DNA from: Cristatella mucedo
Lineage: Eukaryota; Bryozoa; Phylactolaemata; Cristatellidae
DNA: 64,000 nt
NCBI GenBank assembly: GCA_009760855.2
Contig: WPIO01000126.1
Span: 678,001 to 742,000 of the forward strand
Direction of reading: 5' to 3'
Shown: positions 24,277-37,803 of the stretch, in pieces
Position numbering within the stretch: the stretch's first letter is position 1
How the letters are laid out: each line of letters starts with the position of its first letter
Position numbers and translations under genes: made by a program
Notes under the pieces: model-generated
Seen by the model: only the letters and a program-made list of their open reading frames with translations
The model's database searches: none
What the model was told of the DNA's origin: nothing

Positions 24277-27200
24277 ACTCTACTCGTGTCTGCCTGCCTC
24301 TATCTTGCTCCGTCCGTGTGTCGGTCCGATGTCTTTTTCTGCCTGCCTGTCGGCATGACCTTGTGTCTGTCTCCAACAGGTCAACCAGCAGCCCAGCTGC
24401 CTAGCCGGGCTTAGTTGAATGCATATGAGAGCAGACACTGCCATGTCTGCATTGCAGTACAAAAGAGAGGTCTGACCAGATGAAATAAGATGCATGGAAG
24501 GCGGCTGATTTAGCTCACTACCCCATATGAGTGGATCACTGCATTCTTTTGCTGTACCTCCCCTCATTTCATTATGACCTGGTGTGCTGCACCACACCCG
24601 GACAGTCAGTCGGCAGGGAGTGCACTGGCTTGGTATCCCTCCTGCATTTCATCCCTTCAGCACGGCTAAAATATCATCTGCTTGTCTAGCAAAGCTTGAT
24701 GAACATACTTTGCACAATGGAAATCGTGAGCATTCAGCCCAGCACAATCGCAGGGCAGGCATGCTGATCTGACGTCTAATCAAATCCATGGCAGCTGATA
24801 GCAGGCATGAAAGCTATTGGTGGTGCCCTCTCCTTCCTGACGTTCCAGCTACAACCGTGTTGACATGGTCCGGCAATCCGGCCAGTCTTCTCCAGCATAG
24901 GGCCTGCAGAGGCTCAACTCGGCACACCGATGCTCCTACGGCACACGAGGGGGTGCTCACCAAAGCACTAAATGGGTTCGAAATATCTGGCTCGATTTCA
25001 GCCGGTTTACAGACTGCTGCAAGTGTCAGCTAAAACTTCCACAAACCCCTCTTTCACTACCCCAAGGTCAGCTTTGCCGAATGGACTCAAAGGCAGCTAT
25101 TGAAAGCATTTGCTTGGCTAGCAGTGCAGGTGGCTGGAGGTAAACGGTACCTAAAGCCCTAATTACACGGTCGTTATACTGTCGATCGGTCTGTTTTCGG
25201 TTTCGCTAATCCATGGTCGATTTTCACACTGGCCCTGGCTGACCTTCCTTGTACGATGTCTGCTCTAGGATGGCTACTGGCTACCACTCGAGCAAGCCCA
25301 TGCTGCCGTGACAATCAGAAAAGCCAAGGAGAAACCAACGATCTGAAGCATGAGGAACCGCAACAATCTGTGCAGTTTGTATGGTCAAGCTAGCAGGCAT
25401 CGAAGCTGATGCCGAAAGCTGTAGCAAAGCCAGCTAATCGCTGCTCCAATCTACTCACCTCAGCTACCCAGTAGTCACAGATGCACACCAGGCTAGCAGC
25501 TACGGCATTTCGAAATCTATCTACTGAATTTTTGCACAACGGCAGGGCAGCTGTCCATTAGAAGCCACGGCAGAGCTCAACTCGGCTTGGGGCTTGTTGC
25601 CTCCGCGGTCCAAAACTGATTACTCAGTATCGCTGAGTTATACCGAATGAGCTACAAAGGCACCATACAGTTTCTGCAGACCGATCGGCAGAGAGCACCT
25701 TCAGCTGTGTTCTCTCATTTTTTGCAGCTGCAGCCTATTAGACAGGCATTCAGTTCCAAGGATATCATCCCTTAATGATGGATGCCTTTTAAATCGACTT
25801 CTATCACAAAAATTGCCACAGCCATGTCCCAGCACCTGCCCTACTTTAATAGAATTGGTGTCGTAAATCAAACATTCAAGCAATAACTCCCCAGCCACAA
25901 GATGTTTCCCTGCAGGAGCTAAGCAGCGATTGACTGGCAGAGATTGACTGGCGACCGACATCTGAACTTCAAAGACACACCTGAACTTCTAAGCAACCAT
26001 GCATTTGCAGCCGGTTAAACATGGTAGTAATTATGGCAAGACGTTTGGATAGCATTCTACTAGAACTAAATTTCTTTCTAGACCCTGTACATGTGCTGCA
26101 TATAGAGCCTGTCGATTGGATGCTTGAACAGCAAACCCGAGGAAGCCCGGTCTCACTTGAGTACACGCTACAACACGAGGCCGTGGCCGAAGGTTCGACT
26201 CTGTGCCCGAGTTTGCACGTGATTGCAGCGAGCAGCCAGGAATGCTTCCACACAGTCGCAGGTAACCGGTTAATACCAGTCGACAGCTCAGACACACAGT
26301 ACAGGGGGGTGTAGGCACCGGCAGGTCGCTTCAACAAGAGTTGGGGTGAATGCAGTGGCAGAGCCAGGATTTGTATCTGGAGGCGGTTGGACCTGCAAAC
26401 TGTTTACGAAAGGGGCTAGACCAAAAACTAAGGAAAACCTGTAGAGCAAAATCATAGTGCTCATTCGACACGAACACGGTGGTTGCTTGTCGAGTGAAAT
26501 TAAGACATAATTTTGTTGCTGGCGACGGTCGGAGGGGGAGGGCGGCGTAGGAATAGGGGTGGCCCAGATCGCTGCCACGCTCCAGAGTGGGGAGGGCAAA
26601 TGCCAGCCTGGCTCTACCACCGGGTGCCAGCACTTAGTAGCTCTACGCCCATAACGCCGCGACTGATATCGGCTCGCATGCACTGCAGTGGAAATTAAAT
26701 GAAGTGCACGGCTGAGCAGACGGCAAGTTGTGCTGAGAGTCGCACGGCATGTAGGGCATGCAGCCGTTCAGCTGTATGCTCGGCAGAAAGGAGGCCAAGG
26801 AAAACTATGGCGCATATGTGCATTGCCTGCATGCCTACACGTGCAGACCGCACAGGTGCACATGCTCGAACGCATGAGAGCAACACAATGAAAAAAGGTA
26901 AGGCGAACACATGGGACAACCTCTGCAAGATGCACACGTCCTGAGAGAAAGGTATGGAGATCTGGCTGCTTCGGCTCGCGATGTCACAGCGAGCTTGACC
27001 GAAGCCAGGTCCTGGCAGCAGTCCCGGTGGCCATTGAGAGGGTTGATGATGGGCAAACATCATCTGCAGACCGCACCCCGACGGCAGCAGCGATTGGGTA
27101 TCGTTTCAGCTAGTCGGTATGTTGCCAACTCAGCTCTACCCCCCAGTGCTATGCTCCGCCCCCAGCAGTGCTCAGTGCTTCACTAAGCACTCAGTGCCAC

Positions 27201-27779
27201 CAAAAGCTTGATGCAAGCAGAAAGAAAAAGTCACAAGATCGACCTGCCGGCAGCAGGAGCTGGCAGGCATTTCCTTCGGCAGCCACGAGCCTCGCTACAT
27301 GCACGCGTATCCGGCCACTCGAGTGATTCCCTCTCCAGACAGCAAAGGCTAAACGGCTGAGCACGTGCAAGATATTGTAATTCGGTGGGTTGGTACGTCT
27401 CTGTGTGTGTCTCTGTGTGAGTGCGAGTGTGTGCAAGGAGCTGGATGAGCATGCCTGCACATAGCCTTTCAGCTGCCAGCTGCTACAAAAACCGGTGATT
27501 CAGCCGGGCTTTAATCTGACCTTCAGTTGCATGGTCGATCCCCATAGAAGCACCAGCACCGAGAAATCCTTCACAGCATAGGATGAGAAGCCAGATCCAA
27601 TAACTACATATTTGCCACCTACGACATCTGCAAGCGAGCTGAAAACAATCTTGAGAAGACAGCCAACTAGACAAGCAGGACCGAGAGTATGGCTGAATTG
27701 TGGCCAGCTAGTCCACTCTACTAGTTGTCCCGCTCGATAGGCATAACTGTACAGAGAAACTGCTGCTGTGGTCCAAGTT

Positions 27780-27875
27780 TGCCTCAGCCCAACCATGATG
27801 TGCTTGAGCTGGCATACGACCCAGGTCGTGGGTTCGAGTCCTGTCCGATGGCAGCTCTTTATTGTCTGTTCTCTA
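27780..27875 (+). repeat. SINE fragment with tRNA-like B box
   Basis: The sequence ggtcgtgggttcgagtcctg resembles the B box and T-loop of a tRNA. The upstream A box is poorly kept. It belongs with the other tRNA-derived elements in the window. Confidence 0.5.
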
Positions 27876-29147
27876 CAGGTGGGGTGGCAGAAGCATCTGC
27901 AGCGTAAGTGAAGTCGTTGGATTTGCTCTCTTCACTGCTGTGTGCTGCGATTGCAGCCTCTAGCAGCAGAGATCGACTGGCTGCTCAGCTCTCTCGCAGT
28001 CGCTTCACTCAGAGACTGGCAGCGATGTATGCGACGACAGCAACAAACAGTGAGAGTGCGTGGGACCGTGCTTTGCACATAGAAGGATTGCCAAGCGGCC
28101 GCCATCGTGAAGCGCATTGACCTCTCCATTACTCGATTTTTACTCCCTCCCTCTCCCTTTCTCTCTTTCTCCAATATATTAATCTTGATCTTGAAATTGG
28201 ACCAACCCACCACACACAAATGCCCCTCACTCGCACTCGATACAGCTGTTTCATGAGCAGCAGCAGCCTACTACATGTCTACATAATGAAAGCCGGCAAT
28301 CCAAACCGGTTTACCACTGAGACCCATGCCTAACGAAAATTATATTAGCTGGTTAAGCCAAACTTACGTTAGGCATCAGCTGAGAGCTAGTTAAGAAGAA
28401 AGAGTGTGTGTGTACGTGCTTGGGCGCATTTGTTTGCTCAGCCATTTGCGCCCAAGTGTGCATGGGGTAGAGGCTTAACATCTAGAGGCATCTCTCCGGC
28501 AATCATGCTGGCCGGTCCTCAAACAGCCCCTTCCGGCACAAAGAAGGAAGTCAGCTCTCAATGCAGCTGCAGCATCTCCTAGCAGCTTACACATCGTCCC
28601 CAGTACCTGGTGCCTATTTTGCAGAAGCAAAATGTGGGCAAAGGTGTGGGCTCATATGTGGGCTAGGAGATGACAAGTGCTGCCGAAAAATACAGCAACC
28701 TCTGTGAAACTAATGGTATCAGCCTTCTTCTAGCCTGATCTCAGCGGTTTTGCAAATTGCGTACAAACGCAAGGCTGCGCGTTATTACTACTAAGCTGCT
28801 GCAAAGTTATAACAATGACATCGACATAGCTGGGCTGGTGTAGATTGGATCTGGAACCACGTGTCGTGCCAGTTGGCCCAGAGGCTCCAAAGATGAACGT
28901 GGGCATGACATCAAATTACCTTATGATTGCCATTGCTCCATGCAATTCTAAAAGAGCATGCAGATTACTTCACAAAGGAAGCACTACAGCCTATGCCTAT
29001 CAATCTTGCAATAAGGCTAGCTTAAATCGTGCGGTGCTGCCACGCAGGTCTATGACTCTCTTGACACCATTCGTGTAATGGCCTAGCCCTTCAGCCAGGA
29101 CAACAATCCAGCAGTCAGTTCCCAACCTACGCGAGCATGCCCATTCA

Positions 29148-29225
29148 CAGGCTATAATAATAATAATAAGAAGAACAAGAATATATTTAACCGACGCCAC
29201 CAGAGAACTAAATCTCTTTCGAGGC
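29148..29225 (-). repeat. SINE/LINE family A tail
   Basis: Minus-strand reading gives gagatttagttctctggtgg followed by an AT-rich stretch and (TTA)n. This is the same tail as at 32.5, 35.2, 44.7 and 51.1 kb. Confidence 0.6.
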
Positions 29226-29974
29226 AATTATGCTGTAAAGGAAGTATGTCAATATGGTTAGCAATAACAGCGAACAAAAGGACAATTGACAAGTACCCAG
29301 CAAATGCAAAAAGGAAAGGATGCATTTATAGCTTTAATTTATATGTCAAGTCAGGGGTTCTCAAGCTACCGAGCGATAGCTCTAGAGCGCCTTACCGGTG
29401 CTTTGACAGCCAGCGTGGGCTTCGTTGAAAAAACAAGGCGGCTGAATCGAGCCATTAGCACAAAAGGGAGCAACAATTCATTGTATCCCTTCCCCAACTC
29501 CCACCCACCCGTCCAAGGCACCAATCTCTAGCGCTAGTAGGTAGCAACCGAACGAAATATGCCCGTGAAGTTGGGGAAGATCACAGCAGCCACCTCCTTC
29601 ACCTGCGGCTCCGACGGAACAACAGAGACATTTGAGTGGAAATGGCAATAACAGTTAGTTAACTTAAACTGCCCGCTGCAGCATCGCCGATGCTCAGACT
29701 CAAACGCTTTTTCAAGAAAGCTCACCAAAGAAGATGGGAGGGTCGTGGGCCAGCGAGCGCTCTCCAGGGCACGGCACAGCCCCAGCCCCCGAGCGTCTCA
29801 CACAATCCTGGGACAGCTCCAGCCTGCTCCAGATTGTGTAGCGCACGGTATCGGTGGCTGAATGGGGCGCAGGTGCCGCAGACGGCTGGAAATCGCATGG
29901 CCCAGGGCGGTTGTGCAGAAACCGACGCTACAAGTGTCTCCGGTCTACAAAGGCGCCTCGATTCAAACGCTTAC

Positions 29975-30001
29975 CGCTCCGCTCTCGTTCGGCCCCTGCA
30001 T
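29975..30001 (-). CDS. Candidate alternative first coding exon (nine codons)
   Basis: On the minus strand, gaaaATG opens MQGPNESGA and is followed at once by a strong donor, GGAGCG|GTAAGC (29975/29974), in phase 0. One of the possible plakin exon A acceptors (before 24057) is also phase 0, so a short isoform starting here would read MQGPNESGA then NLETGLL. The frame is also open upstream of this ATG to about 30,373, so a longer first exon is possible. No family signature supports it. It may be chance. Confidence 0.25.
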
Positions 30002-31159
30002 TTTCTTCGAAACCACGCCAAGTCCCGCCGCGTTCGCTTCGAAAAGGTGAGCGGAGCAGCGGACGACGGCCGGCGGCGGTCCTTGAAGGCACTCGGGGTC
30101 ACTTAGTGAAACACTAAGATCGCGACTAGCCTCGCTGGCCGAGACCGAGTCAGGACTGTAGGACGGCCAGGCATCGGCGAGGGAGCGAGCGGCACGGACA
30201 ACGGATGGGGCCAGCTGATAGGCATCGCTGAGTGCTCCGCCGACCACGTGACTTGCATCTCGACGCCGCGGTCCCCCGCCTCCGTCGCCTCGTATCCGAG
30301 TCCGCAGCCGGCTACGGCTCGGTTCCCTATTCACGCCCCACCCCTCTTTCGACGTGTGAGCGTTCAACCTCAAAAAAGCCGCTGAACGCGGCGATGCCGA
30401 GTCCGCTGCGTGGAACCCCTCACAGCCATCTCGAGGCTGCGGCCGCTAGGCTAGCCTGTAGCTCGCTTCGCTGCGCCGAGCTTACCGAAACTAGTAGTCG
30501 GGTCGCTGGTTGGGGATCGGCTCAACCGCGGCGCAGCTCGCTAGGAGCTAGCTACTCCTCGGCTGTGCTCGAGAGGCCTTCGAGAAAGATCCAGAAATGT
30601 CATTGCCTTAAAAGGCAACCTGCGAGTGCACTGCGGCTACTGGAGGTAAAGGTTAATAATGTTGCTCGAACGACGGCAGGCGCGTAGAATCGAAGGAGCG
30701 GTTAATAGGAGCCACGCGGCGTTGATTAAAACGGCCTGCCGTAGTCGACACGCCGGCAGTGGCACGCGCGTGCTGAGCGTTCGCCCACGCCACGAGCTCA
30801 GTGCTCGGCCGACATCTTCGGCAAGCAACAATTGCCGCAGCAAACTGCCTACCAAAAGTGCTGGAACAACGACGGACACGCGATTGCTTGCTCGGGGGGG
30901 GGACGGCGCGTCGGGGCTGACAAAAGAGCTGTCAGGATGTGGACCCACGCGCTTCGTGCAAGACCTAGCCATCCATCCGTCCTCCCTACCGGTCTGCCCC
31001 TTTTCACCTTTTCACTCTTCACTTGGGTCTTGGCCGATGGCTCAGATGCTCGAATTTCGAGGCTCAGGTCTTGGGTTCGAGGCAACGCTGCAGGCTCGTA
31101 GCCGACATCAAACGAGGCGATGACGAGCTGATCGCGATCTATTCTACCGCTACGCTTCG

Positions 31160-31305
31160 CTGGTTTGGCCTACTGGTCAAGGTGCTCGCCCCGATGCAGG
31201 TTTGGCCGAGGTCGTGGGCTCGAGCCCCGTGGCGTATGGGAAGTGCCTGAATAGAGACGAGGTTCTCTTTGAGCGCTATGCAAATGAATTATATTTTTTT
31301 TACGG
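31160..31305 (+). repeat. SINE family A (tRNA head plus LINE-type tail)
   Basis: The head ctggtttggcctactggtca, then aggtgctcgccccg and gaggtcgtgggctcgagccc, gives recognisable A- and B-box spacing. The tail (gagacgaggttctctttgag, then cgctatgcaaatgaattat) matches the copy at 51.1 kb on the minus strand. Confidence 0.75.
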
Positions 31306-32524
31306 AAATAAAGCTCCGTACTCAGCTTCCCTCTACCTATTGTTGCTAGCGGACTAGCTGTCGGGCGCCCGTGCTGCCGGTCGAACGTCGAGAGCTCGCC
31401 AAGGCCCGCTACGATTCGCACCGCCTTCCTCCATTTCACGAATTACTCCGTGTCTCGAGTGACCTCGGCGCCCATGCGCTGGCCGACGATGGGCGGCTGG
31501 GTGCCCGCGATAAGAGCAAGAGCGCATCTCGCCAAGTTCCTTATCTCGCCAAGTTCCTTAGCTCCAAGTTCACGGAGCCAAGGGGCAGCTGCTGAGAAAA
31601 TATTTGTGTCGCTCGTGACTCGTAAGAGCGAGCTCAGGGCAGGCGATCGAACCGCCGATCGCGCCGAGCCCCGTTCGTCTTGGCGATCGAGATAAACACC
31701 GACCGCTGCTCGGATATCGGGCGCGGCCGCGAACCTGCGAGCAGACGGGGCTGCTCCCAGGCGTGCCATCGAAGTCGCTGTCCGCCCTCGAGCGCGCCAC
31801 CTCGTCTCGGACCGAGGGCGCACGCTTCGAGACGATCTGGGCGGAAGAGGAGCGCCAGCTGCCGGTTGGATTTTTCGCACCGACCGGCACTTTCGTCGAC
31901 TTTCGCTGACCGAGGCCAGGCCAACAGTAAGCTTCGATTATTGCAGAGGCTATCTATGAGTGCAACACTGCTCCGTTTCTGTAAGCATCCGCTGCGTGCG
32001 AGCAGTCTTTCGAGTGGCAATCTCTTCTACGAACTCTCAAGCATCGTCTCCTACGTGGCTTGGCTTGAGAAGCCTGGGGATTTGTCTCCCGTTGCTCCAA
32101 GGTTTTATCCCCCTGATTTGATGGTCATTTATAGAACGAGAACCGCTAGAGCAATCGCCGCAGTGCCGTCGTGCCAACATTGACTTTCTTTTAGTGTAAC
32201 AATGGTTGCAATTTTGACCTTGCGACGTCTTTGGAGATTCCAGGTCAGTCTGCATCTGAATGTCCAAACTTGGCAATAGAGAAAAATTAACAGATTTTTC
32301 TTTAATACTACAGCATATTCAAATGTTCCAAACCCACTGATGCGCCAGGTTGGTTAACCCAAATATTGAGAATGAATCAAAAATTGAGCCAGAGATAAAC
32401 CATCAATGCTGCCACTAACCACATTTGCATGCTGACCCTGTGCATGCCACCCCTAACCATATTATTCATTTCGCTTGTTTTTTCAAGCATGATTTTACTT
32501 ACCATTCAATTGCATATCACTTTA

Positions 32525-32606
32525 CAGCAAATGTAAAGCGCCTAGAGAGAGATTAAGTTCTCTGAGGACGCTTTATCAAGTGAATTATTATTATTATTAT
32601 TATTAA
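32525..32606 (+). repeat. LINE/SINE tail with (ATT)n
   Basis: cagcaaatgtaaagcgccta, then gagagattaagttctctgag, gacgctttatcaa and (TTA)n. It is one of several near-identical tails. Confidence 0.7.
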
Positions 32607-35194
32607 AGTTGAAAGGCATTAGTTCGAGCACGTGCCAAAAAAAGCTCGCCGCCAAGCTTGAAAGAAATGATTGAAAAGTCAAGCTACGCGGAACAACCTC
32701 TAAATAGTGCTTAATCAACGGCCTGGAGGCACTTTGCATAGCCTCGGAAATTGAATCCAGCAATGAGCAGTGGTCGTCAGGCTGTTTAGCCTACAGTAGC
32801 CTAACAGTGGGCTTGCGAGTAGTACCCCGCCCAGAAGCAGATCTAGCGGACGTCTAGTGCGCCTGTTTTCCGATGGTATTAGGAACACTCGCAAGAGGAG
32901 TAGCGGAGGTAGGTTAATTCACGCACTCACGTCTCGACATTCTATGGATTGAAGAGCTCGAGCAGCCCTCCCCTAAAGCGGTCACTGTCAAACAGCCAGC
33001 CGAACTCGGACAACAAAAGGCCTCGATGTACGCAAACACTGAAGAACACCCGCGACGTCATCAATGGGGCCGCAGTCTAAACACTCAACAGTAATTGTTA
33101 GGAGCATGAAAAGCGTCGGACAAAAGGCTCGGCGATCCGGAGGAGGCGAAAACAGACCGGCGAATCAAGGTCGATGGCAAAAGTCAGACCCGAAGTGCTT
33201 CTCAAGCCCTCAGCTGCTCAAGCAAAGGTCAAATCATTCATCGAGTAACCAACCCCGCATCCATGCCAGCCGTTTGAAAGACAGCTGATGATAAGTGGAC
33301 CACCTGTCGACAGTCAACGAGCTCGCTCGAGAGCCGTCGGATAGGCATAGCTTAGTTGAGCGAATTGGTGCGTTCTGCACCCGGATCAAGGTACCGAAAA
33401 CTCAGAATCTCTGAGCCTGGATGCTGCGACCCTAAGCAACGGAACCGAGGAGGTAATGCCAGCTGAGTAGTTTCAGGTCTCTCATGCCACAAACCTGAAT
33501 GATAGCCATCGAGCAATGCGCACCGGGATTTGCCCAAGGGGCTTTTGCGAAACCACGCTCACTCATTTCGCTGGAAGGAGAGGTGATATCCGGTCGTTTT
33601 TGTTAGGAGTCGTTTAAGAAGTCGCCTCATATTAATTCATCCCAACTGAGATTATTCAGTAAACAGTCGCAGTAGTCATGTAACACATTTGTCAGCTTAG
33701 CTACTAGCCAGTCAGGTAAAACAATCCACAGCGATGCATCCGCCCGATCATTTACTCTTAGCAGATGGAGTGATAGATGCACAATTGTCTCTGTCAGCAG
33801 AACAGGAGCAGCTGACAATGCGAAATTGCATAGGCCGATGATCGATGACTTGATTCGCAAGGAAAGGGGACACGGCTGCCATCGATTTTCACCCGTTGCT
33901 ATCCCGATGATGGGCAGCGACCTGGCCCACCCCTGTTCTTAGGTCTCCCCCGACCGTTGCTAAAGAAAAAATGGCGTTCTACTTCCACTTTATGAGCAAC
34001 CACCGAGTCATGTCGAATGAACGCTAAAATTCAATTGTGTACTATAATTTTTATTACTCGTGGCCCCCGATAATATAACCTTGTGGATTTTGTTCCACTA
34101 CACGAAAATCTTGTGGGTATTGCTCCCTGGAAGAAAATCCTCGCTCAATATTTGAGAAAAGGATACGCATTGTTCTGTAGTCCTCGGATTACGACACCGA
34201 CAGCCTCCGAAACCGTGGGCGAGAATACGTCGGGTCGCCATTTTCGTGGCTGACGGCGCTGCCTCTTCCCGGGATAGCTAGCGTGCGTGGCAACTTTTCA
34301 TCTTGACCGCGCGAGAGGAATTTCCAATTCACTTCTTAAGATTTCGGCTGAAAGCTGAGTGATTGGTTTACGCAGCTGAGGCGGAGATGACACTACGCCG
34401 ATCGCTACATCTGGCCGAGCCCGAGCAGCCGTCGATCTTTGAATAACGAGCTTCCTTGCGAAGCCGCAGCGAAGCCTACACGCTTATTTGCCTTTAAAAA
34501 GTCTCGGTGTACAGGTGAGGAAAAAAGGAGCAAATATTAAGGTGGAACGAGGAATTGCGAATTTTGCCGCAGAGACACGGCCACTGCTCACTTTCGGCGT
34601 GCAGCCAGCCAGCCAGCCAGCTACCACCCGGGTACCCAGCCCTGGCACAAGATTCTTCCGGGGAGCTAAAATTTGTCGGGCAGGCTTATTCAAACGTCTT
34701 TAGAGCTTATCTTGAAAGGTAAATTTCCAAGCCCCTACAGCGAATCAACCCGCAAGTAGACATCGTCTTTTTACCAAGCCCAAGTTACTTAAGAGGACTG
34801 AAGTTGGTTGGGCGTCCACGCTTCGGTTATGGAAGTGACCGCTTTACTACTTACCGGCGCAACCTACTAGGTCACGTGTACATCGTCCTCTTTGGAGCTG
34901 CTGCGAGCGAGCCAACGTGCAAAAGTCAGCTCCCACGGACGAGTTTTGAACGTCTCGCTTTCGCTCACATCCGGTCAAGTCCTGGGGATCATATACAACG
35001 ACACCCAGTCGAACTCACAGAGCCTCATGCCCTCCTTGATCTCACCTCCGTAAAGAGTAAGCAAGCTACGTACAAAAAGTACTAAGGAAGAAGAGCATCG
35101 ATGGGCAACAACATCGGCATTCTTTCTCTGCAGCAACGTTTGCTGCAGGTAGCTTTGGTCTGGCTCTTAACCACTCGCCTAGGACCGTGTGCAT

Positions 35195-35315
35195 TGTCCT
35201 CTATCAGTAACCACTCGATCGTGCTTCCTTTGCAGCAAATGAAAAGTGCTTAGAACGAGATTGAGTTCTCTGAGGGAGGCACATCAAATGCGACATTACT
35301 ATTAGTATCATTATT
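35195..35315 (+). repeat. LINE 3' tail copy
   Basis: Shares ctcgatcgtgcttcctttgc and agcaaatg with the 44.70 kb copy, then gagattgagttctctgaggg and an ATT/ATC-rich end. The shared part upstream of the tail suggests a LINE 3' UTR rather than a SINE. Confidence 0.7.
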
Positions 35316-36555
35316 ATTTCCGTGCTAATGGTTATTGCTGATCGTTAAGCAATCGACTTTATTCTTGTCTAACATACTTAAAGATCCTAGACAGAGATGT
35401 AGTTCTTTTAAAGCACTGCGCAAATACCCTAATATTATTAATATTTTTAATAATTTTAATAGTGTGGCACTGGTTTCAGGTCAGCAGCATAATGGCGCAC
35501 ACCATTCACTCAATGACGACACCACAGCTGACACCATCTACCGGTCCTTTTTGGGCACTTGATCAGACAGCCAGAATTTGGCTGTGCTACATGCACCCTC
35601 TGCGAATCTAAAATACTAAAGGCATTGTCATGATCGAACCTAAGCTTCAAGTTACATTGAACGACCTCTTTCGTTGACAATAAAAAATCTGCCTTTTTGG
35701 CACGGACCCTTCACCCGAGCCACTCCGTTGGGACGTGTTGAACCTGACCACCATTTTCAAGATGCCTCTGCAGCTAAGCATCATCACGTCCTTTATAGTT
35801 GGGCGATTGAGCTACACGACTTCAGTATGGTCGTGGAGCTAAACCTCTAATAGGCAAACCGAAATCTGAGTCTAGCTTCCTATCTCTCACACAACTTCTG
35901 CACTGCCCGAGGCCTAAAGCTTGTGCAATTCTCTACGAGAAGGTTTTGGGATGGACCCCTTTCATAGAATACTTCCTCCAGACACCGGCCTATCGAAGTA
36001 CCTCGCTTGTTGGTGCTTACCTTTATGTGGTCAGCTGGATAGGGCCCCACGATCAATCTGAGTGAGGTGTCAGTCGGTGCCATAAAGGGTAAAATCTCGG
36101 GCGACACGGCGCCGAACGTCAGTCCTGTGAAGGCTGTCCTTAGTTCATGTGACCCGTGCCTGATCTACCGAGAGGCATCGGAGGCAGGAGTTCACGGCAT
36201 CATCTACCTCTTCAGTATGGTGCTCGGGGGAAACAAAGTCTGGCCAGACGAATGAGCGGCAGGCCCGACTTTGCCATGGTGCAGGCTGAAGAAGGGAACT
36301 CATGACCCAAACCGTCACATGGCAAAAATCAAGCAGCAGAGCAACCACTTCTGAGGTACCTGAGCAAGTCTGCCAGCTTCATTCTCAGCTGACCGGGCCA
36401 GTCAGTCGGCAGCCGTCAGGGCTACACTTTCAGATCATATCACGTAACTATGATAATCACCTGAGCCCAATGGCAGGGGGCCTCACAAACACCTTGTTGT
36501 GCACTGACATCATGGTCTGTGACATGCTTGAGCACTCCAATGCCAAGCCGGTAAT

Positions 36556-36735
36556 ACAATGTTAGCTGATTAAACCGCCTCATTTGTATAGCGGTAGAGG
36601 AGCCATAACGGCTGTCGCGGCCGCGTGCTGTTGGCAATGCAAGATCTCTCGCTGCAGGATTGATTCGAACCAATTGACTCATGACTCTTCACATCCTTGC
36701 CTAGGATGTGAAGAGTCATGACCTCTATGATCCCA
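36556..36735 (-). repeat. SINE family B with 19-bp perfect hairpin
   Basis: Read on the minus strand, a hairpin is followed by ggttcgaatcaatcctgcag (B box), a middle region gacagccgttatggctcctc and the tail atacaaatgaggcggtttaa, tcagct. The hairpin arms are 36,679-36,697 and 36,703-36,721, with a 5-nt loop, and they match perfectly. Confidence 0.75.
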
Positions 36736-37803
36736 AGGTTCCATGCCACTGTCAAGCACGGGGCCCTAGATGACAGCCTTAAGCTCTTCGAGATTGTTTG
36801 CGTGACGGTGTCCAATTTTTGAAGCTATGATGCCTCCCTAACAATGTCACCTCAAATTTCTACACAAAAACCCACGGTGATGCTGCTGGGTGGTACATCA
36901 CAGCTTGAAAAGATGTCATGGGGTAAAAACCATTTTTCTCTAACCGGATCTCTCGTTTTTAAGTCTCAAATGCATTTCGATGCCCCATCCTATTGCGTGT
37001 GCATTGACTCTAAAGTCATAGTCTCAGTCTTCAGATAAACGTTTATGCAGCTGCTTCAAGCTGGCCTTAACCAGCCAGCTGCAGGCAAATGTCTGATGAG
37101 TTGCCTCCATCAAGAAAAATTATAGGCTCGTGCCAGCAAAGCCAGGAAGGCACCTGGGTTCAATGTCTATCTTCCGCCGTGCACAGCGGCTTCGCTCGCA
37201 ACTCCATGTCCAAGACCTTGACACTCGGCCTCTAAGTTGTCTGGGGGCTTTTTTCTCCAGGCCAGACCAGACTCCTGCAACAACTCAATGACACGTTCGC
37301 ACGACACGATGCTATTGCTTACAACAAAAATTCATCAATGCAAGAGTCCATGCCAGATACCGTTCATGTGGGTCATAAAAGCAACGCTCAATCCAAAGCC
37401 CAGATGCATCAGACAGTGGCCGAGACAGGGGGCTGGCAGGGGGCCTATTTCACCCCTGCCTATACAAATGTGAGCTCAGCGACCTGAGCCGCCCGTATAC
37501 CTTAGACCATCGACAATCAACAGCGACGAAATCATGTCCCACTAGCAGTCGGTGAGCAACCACCGAGTGCGTGCCAAATGAACACTATTGGCCGAGTGGT
37601 ATAATTTTTCATTTCTTTGGAGTCTTGCCCCCCCCCCCTACTAGAAATCCCGATTTCACCCTAGTGCAGAGTCTCCGTACTCAACATGAAGCCAAAGCGA
37701 GGAGTCCACGGACGGATCTTCGAACGTGCCAAGGTCAATAATTGAGCCCGACGGCGGTTACCCGGGTTACCGAGTTTCCGAAAGTAGAATCGCAATTAAT
37801 TAT

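Larger units (their letters stand above)
24098..29974. other. Region upstream of plakin exon A, no gene called
   Basis: A short CT microsatellite lies at 24,234-24,273, and single SINE/LINE fragments are listed separately. The rest shows no splice-supported coding sequence on either strand. If the plakin transcript starts further upstream, this is intron. Confidence 0.5.
29650..31900. promoter_or_regulatory. CpG-rich block, possible alternative promoter
   Basis: Over about 2.2 kb the sequence is visibly richer in CG dinucleotides than its surroundings. It includes a possible minus-strand first exon with a strong donor and a SINE at 31.16 kb. A promoter or first exon of a plakin isoform is possible. 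This is inference from composition only. Confidence 0.3.
30374..36555. other. Intergenic or intronic region, no gene called
   Basis: No coding exon could be supported. The block to about 31.9 kb is CpG-rich. The rest is ordinary sequence with LINE/SINE tails at 31.2, 32.5 and 35.2 kb. Confidence 0.5.
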
